From a virus, in IMG/VR virus record IMGVR_UViG_3300032284_001716, positions 35,512 through 99,511 of that record: 64,000 nt of DNA. The stretch is one strand, 5' to 3'. The notes beneath the pieces were generated by a model. The model saw nothing but the letters and a program-made list of their open reading frames with translations, did no database searches and had not been told where the DNA came from. How positions within the stretch are numbered: the first letter of the stretch is position 1; every line of letters starts with the position of its first letter. The translations under genes were made by a program, and so were the position numbers. Positions 8,431 to 16,998 of this stretch are shown piece by piece.

Positions 8431-10148
8431 TGGCTATTGGTAAAGATACAATATCAAGCGGATTAGGTAAAATAACCGGTCTCGGTGGTGTACAAGGTGA
8501 AGATCTTGAAGCACCCGCAGCTACGACCGGTAATAAAGGTGCATCTACACCAACTACTGATGCACCTAATCCTGGCCACATTCAACAGAATGGTAAAAAG
8601 CCACCAACAACTAGTGCTGCTGATATTCTTAAAGCCGCTAGCCAAGGAGTGTATGGTCAATCAGCCATTGGTGTTAAAAAGCCTAGAGAAGAATTAACGA
8701 AAGACGATAACGCTGTCAAGAGCGTTAAGGATAAACACACTGAAGACAATAAAGGTAAACCTACAGAGCCAAAGAATCCTACAGCTGGTGCATCAGTGGC
8801 TGCTAAAATTCATGATGCTCTACTAGAGGTCGACCCGGATCAGATTGCTGCACCATTGAAGATGGCATTGCAATCAATGAATATGATTCGCATGATGGAT
8901 AATATGACATCTCCTGCTGGTATTCTGGCTATGGCATCTGGTGGTATCGGTGGTGCACTCGGTGGACTGGCTGGTGCAGTCGGTCTTGGTGGTGTTCAGA
9001 ATGCACTTAACGGCGCGATGGGTGGATTAAGTGCAATTGCCGGCGTAACTAGTACTATGCAGAATGCACTTCAAGGCGGTATGATGGGTATGATCAGTGG
9101 TGCAGCACAAGGTGTGTTTCATCCCGCCGAACTTGCGCAGACTATTGAGTCTGCGTCGATCCTTCATACAGCAATGAATGAGATTGCAGCAGGTAGCGCA
9201 TACGCAATTGATGCTGTCGCACAGTTTGGTGGTCCCGCATTTGGTTTAACACCCGGTTCGCTCGAGGCAAAGATTGCATTGCTTGGTCCTGGTGGCCAAA
9301 TGACGCATACTCAGATCATTAATGGTGTTCGTGTAAATACATATATTCAGACATCCTCTATTCCTATGAATAATCACTATATGCCAAAGCTTAATGGGCT
9401 TGAGCATGTTGCAATTGCAGCTGGTGCTATCAGCGATATTGCTGGTTCATTATCAGATTTGATGGGAGTTGATAATCCAATTGGTGATGCGCTTGGTAAA
9501 GCATCTGATGCTCTTGGTGATGTAGCTGATGTTGCAGGTATTGCCGGTGGAATTGGTCATATCGGTGGTATGGTTAATGGATTAATGGGTGGTGGACCAG
9601 CTAGTATTGCTGGTGGGTTAGCTCTTGCCGGTACAGCCGCAAACGTTCTTGGTGGCGCTGCTAATGCACTAAGTGCCGGCGGATTAGCTGGTGCATTAAC
9701 CGGTGGTATTGCTGGTATTGTCGATGGTGGGTTGAATAAAATTCTCGGTGGTCCGCTTGGCGGATTAATGGATATGGCCAGTAATTTAATACCTAGTGTC
9801 GGCGGATCTATTATGGATATTGTTAAAAAAGAAGTACCTGGTATTGCAGCAATTGGTGGTAAGATGCCTAAGTTAGGTGAGACTATGACTGATTCTGTAA
9901 AGGTACTTGCGCTTAGTAAAAAAGGTGCTGATGCTGCGCGTAATATATTCGAAGCACCACAGGCTGCAGCTATTGGTGAATTAGTTGGCATGACTGCTGG
10001 CCTTGCGGCTGCTGTCGGTTCGTTTAAAGCTATTACACCATTTGGTGATATTGTGCACTCTGTTGCTGCTGGTGCTGCTATTGGCACAGTTGCTGGTTCA
10101 GCTATTGGATCAGTTGCACAGGGTCTTGGTTCTATTCTTAAGGGTTAA
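8430..10148 (+). CDS. Gly/Ala-rich hub-operon protein of unknown function
   Basis: 572 residues in the hub/spike operon. Residues 1-125 are polar, Pro/Thr/Lys-rich and probably disordered. The remainder is dominated by Gly, Ala, Leu and Ile with many G-x-x-x-G spacings ('GGIGGALGGLAGAVGLGG', 'AAGAAIGTVAGSAIGSVA'-like repeats at the end), the pattern of membrane-active glycine zippers. There is a less repetitive centre (about 300-320, 'ARGQMTHTQIINGV'-like: 'GGQMTHTQIINGVRVNTYI'). No enzyme motif is visible. Its position between the OB protein and the beta-helix spike suggests a component stored in or around the hub. Insertion into the cell membrane on infection is conjecture. Confidence 0.6.
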   Translation: MAIGKDTISSGLGKITGLGGVQGEDLEAPAATTGNKGASTPTTDAPNPGHIQQNGKKPPTTSAADILKAASQGVYGQSAIGVKKPREELTKDDNAVKSVKDKHTEDNKGKPTEPKNPTAGASVAAKIHDALLEVDPDQIAAPLKMALQSMNMIRMMDNMTSPAGILAMASGGIGGALGGLAGAVGLGGVQNALNGAMGGLSAIAGVTSTMQNALQGGMMGMISGAAQGVFHPAELAQTIESASILHTAMNEIAAGSAYAIDAVAQFGGPAFGLTPGSLEAKIALLGPGGQMTHTQIINGVRVNTYIQTSSIPMNNHYMPKLNGLEHVAIAAGAISDIAGSLSDLMGVDNPIGDALGKASDALGDVADVAGIAGGIGHIGGMVNGLMGGGPASIAGGLALAGTAANVLGGAANALSAGGLAGALTGGIAGIVDGGLNKILGGPLGGLMDMASNLIPSVGGSIMDIVKKEVPGIAAIGGKMPKLGETMTDSVKVLALSKKGADAARNIFEAPQAAAIGELVGMTAGLAAAVGSFKAITPFGDIVHSVAAGAAIGTVAGSAIGSVAQGLGSILKG

Positions 10149-10150
10149 AC

Positions 10151-10873
10151 ATGGCAAAGCCACCAAATAATCGATTTCCGGATCATCCACCCACACCGAA
10201 ACAATACCTAAGTCACGTATCGACACGTGTCGATGGAAGCTATCGTGCTCACTCGATTGATCCAAGTAATCGTATGAGAACCGTTGGATTCCTAACAGCA
10301 GCAGGTGTATTTTTAGCACATGTTATCGATGCTGCAGGACATGAGAGCTCGGCTACACCTGGTGGTACAAAACGATTCTCTCAGAGTGATACTAAGACCA
10401 CTACTAATCATGCTGATGCATCAGCTGGTGGCGGTAAGAGTGATAAGACAGCCGGCGGTGGTGATACACAGCATGGAGCCGATAAAACAGACTCTGTAAA
10501 GGGTGCCAAACTAGCTGCATCAAAGCAGTCTGCAAAGAACTTTGCTTCAGGTGGTAATGGTCGTCACGTAATGAAGGGTGATCAATCTAATGTCGTTGAA
10601 GAAGGTGGTATGCACTTTGATATTTCAAAGGGATATACACTTACTACTAAAGATGGATCGGTAGCATTAAAAAGCACAGGCGGTGACATCAATGTTTCTG
10701 CACCAGCAGGTAACTATGCTATTACAACTGCTGGTAATCAGACGCACATTGCATCAGATGACATGATATTTTCTAGTACAACACGAATAATTTTATCAGT
10801 TGGTGCATCATATATTGAGATTACACCAAGCAAGATTACTATTAAATCTGCTAAGGTTGATATTAACCCATGA
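10151..10873 (+). CDS. Central spike protein with C-terminal beta-helix (gp5C/VgrG-like)
   Basis: 240 residues. Residues 1-60 are polar ('YLSHVSTRVDGSYRAHSIDP') and resemble the linker part of baseplate spikes. From about residue 155 short strands repeat: 'GYTLTTKDGSVALKSTGGDI', 'NVSAPAGNYAITTAGNQTH', ending 'GASYIEITPSKITIKSAKVD'. That last motif is characteristic of VgrG and gp5-type needle ends ('IEITPSGITI'). The following PAAR gene supports a membrane-piercing spike. No lysozyme domain is present. The stop overlaps the next start (ATGA). Confidence 0.7.
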   Translation: MAKPPNNRFPDHPPTPKQYLSHVSTRVDGSYRAHSIDPSNRMRTVGFLTAAGVFLAHVIDAAGHESSATPGGTKRFSQSDTKTTTNHADASAGGGKSDKTAGGGDTQHGADKTDSVKGAKLAASKQSAKNFASGGNGRHVMKGDQSNVVEEGGMHFDISKGYTLTTKDGSVALKSTGGDINVSAPAGNYAITTAGNQTHIASDDMIFSSTTRIILSVGASYIEITPSKITIKSAKVDINP

Positions 10874-11082
10874 GCCACAAGTTTACCATTCTAAAAGATG
10901 GCGTTCTTATAGACTACGATAAATATGAAGATATACCTGATTCTTTTGAACACGTAATTGCATTTCTACCTGAGATTCCTGATGGTCCACATACTGAGGA
11001 TCAACATGATGAGATTGAGCAATGGAATGATAAACTTCAAGCATTAATGAAGAAGGAACGAGAGAATGCCAGCAGTAACTAG
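10870..11082 (+). CDS. Small acidic protein between spike and PAAR
   Basis: 70 residues, rich in Asp, Glu and His, beginning 'MSHKFTILKDGVLIDYDKYE' and ending in a helical 'EQWNDKLQALMKKEREN'. I do not recognise it. It overlaps the spike gene by 4 bases and the PAAR gene by 17, so translational coupling is likely and it is probably a real part of the spike operon. A chaperone or adaptor for the spike tip is one possibility, without direct support. Confidence 0.6.
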   Translation: MSHKFTILKDGVLIDYDKYEDIPDSFEHVIAFLPEIPDGPHTEDQHDEIEQWNDKLQALMKKERENASSN

Positions 11083-11356
11083 AAAAGGTGATGCTGATGT
11101 TTCTCACTGTAGTGGTATGACTAGAGATGGTTGTTCACCAGATGTTTATGTGAATGGTATTGCAGTTAGTAGACAGGGTGATAATAATACATCTCATCTA
11201 TTACCTGGAGCACCATGTCCTTCCCATGCAGCGCCAATAGCTACTGGTTCATCGACAGTGTTTGTTAATGGTAAGGGTATTGGAAGAGTTGGAGATGCAT
11301 TAAGTGGCTGCACATCAGTTGCAGCTGGTTCACCAAACGTATTTGCAGGCGGGTAA
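11066..11356 (+). CDS. PAAR-domain spike tip protein
   Basis: 96 residues with the PAAR layout: 'AVTRKGDADVSH' near the start, 'SPDVYVNGIAVSRQGD' and the paired 'GSSTVFVNGKGIGRVGD' repeat, then 'GSPNVFAGG' at the end. Cys15, Cys22, Cys51 and Cys81 and several His are candidates for the metal site that sharpens the tip. It would cap the beta-helix spike. The gp25 gene begins one base after the stop. Confidence 0.85.
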   Translation: MPAVTRKGDADVSHCSGMTRDGCSPDVYVNGIAVSRQGDNNTSHLLPGAPCPSHAAPIATGSSTVFVNGKGIGRVGDALSGCTSVAAGSPNVFAGG

Positions 11357-11357
11357 C

Positions 11358-11780
11358 ATGGTTAGCAGAGCAGACAGTATCGGACAACTATATTATAAGG
11401 CAGATACCTACTCTGACTTCTCAAATGCGTTCACAAAGCATCCAGTGACCAACGAGTTAGTAGTGTTAAAGAATGAGGATTCCGTAAAGCAGGCCGTTAA
11501 AAATCTGATCTTAACAAGTGTTGGTGAAAGGCTTTTCGATCCATTTTTTGGATCAGACATCAATAGAACCTTATTTGAGAACTTTACACCATTTACGGCT
11601 GAAGATTTAGTTAAGTACATTAATAAATCAATCAGACTATATGAGCCCAGAGTTAATCAAATACAGATTACTCCATTAGATGATCGTGATCGTAACGGTA
11701 TCACAATTAACATTCTTTTCACACTAATAAATAAGCCAGATCCGGTTCAACTAAGCATCTTCTTAAAAAGAGTCAGGTAA
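11358..11780 (+). CDS. 25: gp25 baseplate wedge protein
   Basis: 140 residues from the ATG at 11358, which follows the PAAR stop directly; the longer upstream reading would run inside PAAR. The gp25/lysozyme-like wedge signature is clear: 'VKQAVKNLILTSVGERLFDP', 'FFGSDINRTLFENF' (the 'GERLFDPFFGS' core with the EPR motif later as 'YEPRVNQIQI'). T4 gp25 (132 residues) forms the wedge core with gp6 and triggers sheath contraction. It is followed directly by gp6, as expected functionally. Confidence 0.9.
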   Translation: MVSRADSIGQLYYKADTYSDFSNAFTKHPVTNELVVLKNEDSVKQAVKNLILTSVGERLFDPFFGSDINRTLFENFTPFTAEDLVKYINKSIRLYEPRVNQIQITPLDDRDRNGITINILFTLINKPDPVQLSIFLKRVR

Positions 11781-13613
11781 ATGGCAGCCAATACATCACT
11801 ATCACTGACATCACTAGATTTTGATACCTTAAAGACTAACTTTAAAGGCTTTCTGACATCTCAGCCTCAGTTCAAAGATTTCAACTTCGAAGGCTCAAAC
11901 ATGAACGTCCTCCTGGACGTCATGTCATATAACACCTATCTGAACTCTTTCTACCTGAATATGGTATCATCCGAGATGTTCATGGACACAGCACAGAAAT
12001 ATGATTCTGTCGTGTCTCATGCTAAAGAGTTGAACTACCTTCCAAAGTCCGCCAAGTCTTCACTGGCTACTGTTTATTTTGATGCATCAACAATTGGTAT
12101 CTCGCCTCCTTTCTCTATTCCTAAAGGGGTGACGTTTAGTGGTACCAATTCAAATGGTGTATTTACATTCTCAACTAATCAGCTTCATAACTATCAGTCG
12201 GCAAACTCTACCTACACTGTAACAGGCTTAAACCTGTACGAGGGTGTGTATACAACTGACGTTTTTGTGGTTGACTATACAGTAGAGTCTCAAAAATTCC
12301 TTCTTACTAACGAGAATATTGACATTGATAGTTTAACTGTTACTGTTAGTGAGTCTGGTAACGATACTGTTTTTGCACGTGTTCAAACACTGTTTGGATT
12401 AAGTGAAGTATCAAACGTCTACTTCCTTCAGGGTGCACAAAACGGTCTTTACGAGGTTGTATTTGGCGACGGTCTGTTTGGCCGTAAGCCAGACAACTTA
12501 GCAATCATATCTGTTGAATATCGCGTATGCAGTGGTCCTGCGGCCGATGGCATCGACTCATTCCTATGTACGATGGATCTTGGCCAAATTAATGGTGGTA
12601 CTGCATCAATCTCAACACCAGTTGCATCTGCTATCTCTGCGGGTGGTGCAGACCCTGAATCGATTGAGTCTATTAGATTCTCTGCTCCTCGCTACTTTGC
12701 TACACAGCAAAGAGCTCTAGCATCTGACGACTACTCATCTCTTGTTCTGGATAACTATGGCGGACAGATTGATGCTGTTAGTGTGTATGGTGGTGAGACT
12801 CTTGAGCCTAAACAATATGGTCGTGTGGTTGTTTCTCTAAAGCCTATGGGTGGTACAGTTACACCTGATTATCTGAAGAATGAGATTTCATCATTCCTTA
12901 AGGCATATACATCTCTACCTACACGTATTATCATTGCTGATCCAGAGTATTTTTATCTAGGTGTCGATACAACTGTACAGTATGAGAAGGTCGCAACCAC
13001 AAAGCTAGTAACCGAACTTCAATCATTGATTGTTAACTCTATCTCAACATGGGGACAGAATAATCTTGGGCAGTTTGGTACTGACTTTAGATATAGTAAG
13101 TTTGTTGCTGCTATTGATGCGGTAGATACATCCATCACAAGTAATAATACAGACATCTATATGATTAAGCGTTTGTCACCACTTCTTGGATATGCTTCCG
13201 GATTCTCAATCTCATTTAATAACTCTGCAGATATTGAGCAGACATCACCGGGTTATACAAAGAATAAGCCGTTTCATGATGAGCCTGTCCTCACATCGAC
13301 AAAGTTTACCTATATGGATGCTGATGATAATATATGGGAAAATTGCTTTTTCAGGGATAATAATCTAGGCACTATTGTCATCTATTCTGTTATTAATGGT
13401 GAATTCACTATCATTAATCCATTAATTGGCACTATCAATTATGTCACAGGCCGTGTTGACATTCAGAAATTTATCACTACATATTATGACCAATACATAG
13501 CAATTAAATATAAGACTCTGAATAAGGATGTTATCATCGGGCAGAATGCTATTGCTCTGATCGACATCAACAGCTATGATGTGAATGTTTCCGTTATAGA
13601 GACATTAAAGTAA
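11781..13613 (+). CDS. 6: gp6 baseplate wedge protein (baseplate J-like)
   Basis: 610 residues, near T4 gp6 (660). The start 'LDFDTLKTNFKGFLTSQPQF' and 'FEGSNMNVLLDVMSYNTYLN', followed by 'SFYLNMVSSEMF' and 'AKELNYLPKSAKSS', is the strong gp6 family signature. The middle holds the J-like domain ('LYEVVFGDGLFGRKPDN', 'APRYFATQQRALASDDY'). gp6 dimers knit six wedges into the baseplate ring. Overlaps the gp7-like gene by one base. Confidence 0.9.
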   Translation: MAANTSLSLTSLDFDTLKTNFKGFLTSQPQFKDFNFEGSNMNVLLDVMSYNTYLNSFYLNMVSSEMFMDTAQKYDSVVSHAKELNYLPKSAKSSLATVYFDASTIGISPPFSIPKGVTFSGTNSNGVFTFSTNQLHNYQSANSTYTVTGLNLYEGVYTTDVFVVDYTVESQKFLLTNENIDIDSLTVTVSESGNDTVFARVQTLFGLSEVSNVYFLQGAQNGLYEVVFGDGLFGRKPDNLAIISVEYRVCSGPAADGIDSFLCTMDLGQINGGTASISTPVASAISAGGADPESIESIRFSAPRYFATQQRALASDDYSSLVLDNYGGQIDAVSVYGGETLEPKQYGRVVVSLKPMGGTVTPDYLKNEISSFLKAYTSLPTRIIIADPEYFYLGVDTTVQYEKVATTKLVTELQSLIVNSISTWGQNNLGQFGTDFRYSKFVAAIDAVDTSITSNNTDIYMIKRLSPLLGYASGFSISFNNSADIEQTSPGYTKNKPFHDEPVLTSTKFTYMDADDNIWENCFFRDNNLGTIVIYSVINGEFTIINPLIGTINYVTGRVDIQKFITTYYDQYIAIKYKTLNKDVIIGQNAIALIDINSYDVNVSVIETLK

Positions 13614-15871
13614 TGGAATTTTCAGTAGAGAAAAAGATCTCTAGCTTTGTTGAATCCCAGTTCCCTCAATTCTATCTGGATGAGGGTCCAAACTTTGTAG
13701 CATTCGTCAAAGCCTATTACGAGTGGATGGAGTCAGAGGGTGGCGCAATATATGGTGCTAGAAATATCTTTGATTTCAGAGATATTGACAACACCCCTGA
13801 TACTATGCCGTGGAATGATTCTAGCCTTAATGGATTCCTAGAACATTTCCAGCGTAAGTATCTCTACAGTATTCCATTCAACGTTATCGTCAATAAGCGA
13901 TTCCTTCTTAAGCACATTCTTGATGTATATCGTTCTAAAGGTACGATCAGCTGCTATAAGCTTCTATTCCGCCTCATCTATAATGAGGATGTTGATGTTT
14001 ATCTTCCCGGCGTTAATGTACTACGTTTATCGGATGGTAAGTGGAATCAACCATTATACCTCGAGGTATCTGATAGTACTATTAGTCCAAGTTTTGTTGG
14101 CAAACGTATTATTGGTCTAGGCTCACGCACTACAGCTACTGTGGAAAACTATAGTAGAGAGCCTATTAATGAGAATCTAATTTGTACATTATCATTGACT
14201 TCTATCCTACCAAAAGGTGGCACATTCACTAATGGTGAGAAAGTAATTGTCGTTGAAGATGCAACTAATGGAACACGTGTAGATTTAGCACCTGTTATCA
14301 TCGGCTCTCTTGATTCACTTGACATTATTAACGGCGGCCAAGACTATCAGGTTGGCGATGTCGTTAAGATTGCCCATCGTGATATTGTCACCGGTGCTTT
14401 AACATCATATGGTGTTGATGGAACACTTCGCGTTGCTGAGACTGCAACATCACAGGGCTCTATCCACTATAATATTAAGAGCGGTGGTTTTGGTATCTCG
14501 ATTGCCCAGGGCGCTCATATCTTTCAGTATAAGGGTAATGCTGATGGCGCCGGCGCCACATTCCAGATTGGTGCATTATCATATACCATTCCAGTAGTCT
14601 ATAACACTGATATTATCAGTGACTTTTTAGATGTTCAACTTGATGCAACATCATACGGGTTTGCTGCAAATGCAGCCGCAAATGCTAGTAGTGTTATTGG
14701 CCCATCAGATATTGAGTCCACACTATCATATGATATGAAAGTATTCGGATCTCTTGCAGCGCTGACTAACCAATATGGTGGCAATGGATACTCATCAAAT
14801 CTGAATATCTTTATCCGCAATACGATGGAAGCTGGCCAGTATTTAAGTGGTAATATCAGCTATAATACCACATCAAATACTATTACCGGTACTAACACTA
14901 CATTCCAAAGATACTTCTCAGCAAATGACGTCATATGGCTTCAGGCTAATACAGCTAATAATCTAACAAAAGAATACGCTGTTATTAAGTCAGTCGATAG
15001 TAACACAAGTATCACACTTTATGGTGCACCATCTATTAACTCGACAGCATCTGCAAAGCATAAAGTATCAACGGTTATTCTACCATCGCAGTTTGCCACG
15101 TATGAACCCATTGTAGCAACTAAAGATGGTTCTATTGCCGGCCTTAACTCAATCGTTGAAGGCGTACCTGCTGTAGGCTCTGGTGTTATCTCTCGCCTTG
15201 ATGCTGTTAACTCTGGTAAAGGTTATGTTGATACGGAGTATGTATCCGCATACCTATATGCCGGCTTAAGCTCAATTACTATCTACAATGGTGGTATATT
15301 ATACGCTAACGGTGAAGTTATTGTTTTTGCCGGCGATACTGAAGGAACTAGGGCCACCGGTTATGTCACAACAAATGCCAATGGTACAATTCTTGCAGCT
15401 ACTCTAACAAATGCTGGTTCAGGCTATAAAGGTGCACCTAGACTAATCGTACGTACACAGTACGGCACCGGCGCTGTGCTTGCAACCACAGTTAATGAGT
15501 TTAATCCACTCAGTAAAATCACAGGGCGTGTTAAAAAGACTGGACTAGGTAAGACTGCAGGTTTCTGGAATACAGACGATGGCTTCTTGGATTCGAATAA
15601 ATATATCCAGGATAGCTTCTTCTATCAAGACTTCTCATACCAACTCAAGACTGCTGCAACACTTGATAAGTATAAGAACATCTTGTATCAGACATTTCAT
15701 ACATCTGGTGCAGAACTGTTCGGTGAATATTCTAAGACGATTATTGATGGTGTACAAGCATCTATCTTGCAGGAAACTACGACGCCGTTATATGTATTGC
15801 CAGAGTATATTACTATTGACGATACAACAAGATCAATTGATACAACACACTATACGGCAGACCAACTCTAA
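13613..15871 (+). CDS. 7: gp7-like baseplate wedge protein
   Basis: 752 residues. The N-terminal 110 residues ('FVESQFPQFYLDEGPNFVAF', 'VKAYYEWMESEGG', 'FLLKHILDVYRSKGTISCYK') form a conserved helical domain found after gp6 in aquatic T4-like phages, where the protein takes the place of T4 gp7 (1032 residues). The rest is beta-rich with recurrent 'NGGxxYxxGD'-type turns ('INGGQDYQVGDVVKI', 'NAGSGYKGAPRLIV') and a module near residues 410-490 resembling ones in the two large proteins downstream. The assignment to gp7 is by position and N-terminal type. Confidence 0.65.
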   Translation: MEFSVEKKISSFVESQFPQFYLDEGPNFVAFVKAYYEWMESEGGAIYGARNIFDFRDIDNTPDTMPWNDSSLNGFLEHFQRKYLYSIPFNVIVNKRFLLKHILDVYRSKGTISCYKLLFRLIYNEDVDVYLPGVNVLRLSDGKWNQPLYLEVSDSTISPSFVGKRIIGLGSRTTATVENYSREPINENLICTLSLTSILPKGGTFTNGEKVIVVEDATNGTRVDLAPVIIGSLDSLDIINGGQDYQVGDVVKIAHRDIVTGALTSYGVDGTLRVAETATSQGSIHYNIKSGGFGISIAQGAHIFQYKGNADGAGATFQIGALSYTIPVVYNTDIISDFLDVQLDATSYGFAANAAANASSVIGPSDIESTLSYDMKVFGSLAALTNQYGGNGYSSNLNIFIRNTMEAGQYLSGNISYNTTSNTITGTNTTFQRYFSANDVIWLQANTANNLTKEYAVIKSVDSNTSITLYGAPSINSTASAKHKVSTVILPSQFATYEPIVATKDGSIAGLNSIVEGVPAVGSGVISRLDAVNSGKGYVDTEYVSAYLYAGLSSITIYNGGILYANGEVIVFAGDTEGTRATGYVTTNANGTILAATLTNAGSGYKGAPRLIVRTQYGTGAVLATTVNEFNPLSKITGRVKKTGLGKTAGFWNTDDGFLDSNKYIQDSFFYQDFSYQLKTAATLDKYKNILYQTFHTSGAELFGEYSKTIIDGVQASILQETTTPLYVLPEYITIDDTTRSIDTTHYTADQL

Positions 15872-15883
15872 GGAATATAGGCA

Positions 15884-16987
15884 GTGGCTCAACAGAATCT
15901 AAACGTAGGATTAGCGATTAACGACGGTACCGGTGACGTACTGCGCACTGCTTTTATCAAGATCCAAAATAACTTCTCTGACGTTTACACAAACTATGTT
16001 TCCAATACCCAGTTAATTGCCAATCTAGCATTATATCAGACACTATCAGGACTTCAATCTAATATTGCACCAATGTCCGTTAATACGGCAAGCTATATTG
16101 GAAGTCTTCCAGCAGCTAACGTCGTTTCAAATGCACAGTTGATTGCTAACCTAAGCAATTATGTGGCAAGCAATACTTTAGCAGGTCTTACACTTCAGAA
16201 TACAGCAAACAACACAAATTATGTTGGTCCTATCCCAGCATCTAATGTTGTTTCATCTGCTATCCTATCTGGTAATCTAGCGGCCTATCTAACACTTACT
16301 GGTGTTGCTGCTAACGTTCTTCAGGTCACAGCAAACAACTCTAACTATTTTAATAGTCAGAATGCTGCGTATTACACCAATGCTTCAAATTATCAGACAG
16401 GTACTTTACCGTGGGCACAAGCACCAACTGGTACAGTAAATACTTCGGCTGCATTTACATTTGCAAATACGATCACATTCTCTTCTAATATTGTTGCCAA
16501 TAGAATTTCTGCAAATGGCGGACTTGGTAATAATCAGATACTGGCTGCTAACTCTACAGGTGGTCTTTATTGGTATACACCATCAGCGTTTGATACAACT
16601 GCTCAATATACCTTCACGAATGCTATCTCATTCAGCAGCAATGTAAACTTTACCGGAACTATCAGTGCTGCTGGCGCAAATACACTATCTCAACTATTGA
16701 CCGATACTAGTGTTATCACATGGAACATGGCACAAGGTCAGATTGCTAAGGTAACTCTTGGTGGTAATAGACAAATGGCTAATCCAACTAATATGAAAGT
16801 TGGAACGTATATCTTGTATGTTTATCAAGATGGAACTGGCAGCAGAACGCTGACATGGGGCACTGCATTCAAGTGGACTGCAGGTGTAGCTCCAGTATTA
16901 TCAACAGCTAATGGTGCGCTTGATATGTTTACGTTTGCATCAGACGGAACAAATCTTTACGGCTCATACATGCCGAATCTTAAGTAG
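15884..16987 (+). CDS. Short fibre protein with shared C-terminal module
   Basis: 367 residues from a GTG start at 15884. It begins 'NVGLAINDGTGDVLRTAF' and 'IKIQNNFSDVY', a motif common at the start of phage baseplate/fibre proteins. The middle has Asn/Ala/Thr-rich repeats ('ANNTNYVGPIPASNVVS'). The last 100 residues ('ITWNMAQGQIAKVTLGGNRQ', 'GTYILYVYQDGTGSRTLTWG', 'FKWTAGVAPVLS', 'FASDGTNLYGSYMPN') recur at the ends of the proteins at 28676-30898 and 41773-42249. It lies between gp7-like and gp8, so it may be a short tail fibre or gp9-like connector. Confidence 0.65.
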   Translation: MAQQNLNVGLAINDGTGDVLRTAFIKIQNNFSDVYTNYVSNTQLIANLALYQTLSGLQSNIAPMSVNTASYIGSLPAANVVSNAQLIANLSNYVASNTLAGLTLQNTANNTNYVGPIPASNVVSSAILSGNLAAYLTLTGVAANVLQVTANNSNYFNSQNAAYYTNASNYQTGTLPWAQAPTGTVNTSAAFTFANTITFSSNIVANRISANGGLGNNQILAANSTGGLYWYTPSAFDTTAQYTFTNAISFSSNVNFTGTISAAGANTLSQLLTDTSVITWNMAQGQIAKVTLGGNRQMANPTNMKVGTYILYVYQDGTGSRTLTWGTAFKWTAGVAPVLSTANGALDMFTFASDGTNLYGSYMPNLK

Positions 16988-16998
16988 GATAGAATTTT

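Noticed and set aside
9557-10087. Long open frame (176 codons) on the minus strand inside the Gly/Ala-rich protein gene
   Set aside because: Pro/Ala-rich translation is the reverse reading of Gly/Ala codons; no ribosome binding site and the plus gene is clearly coding.
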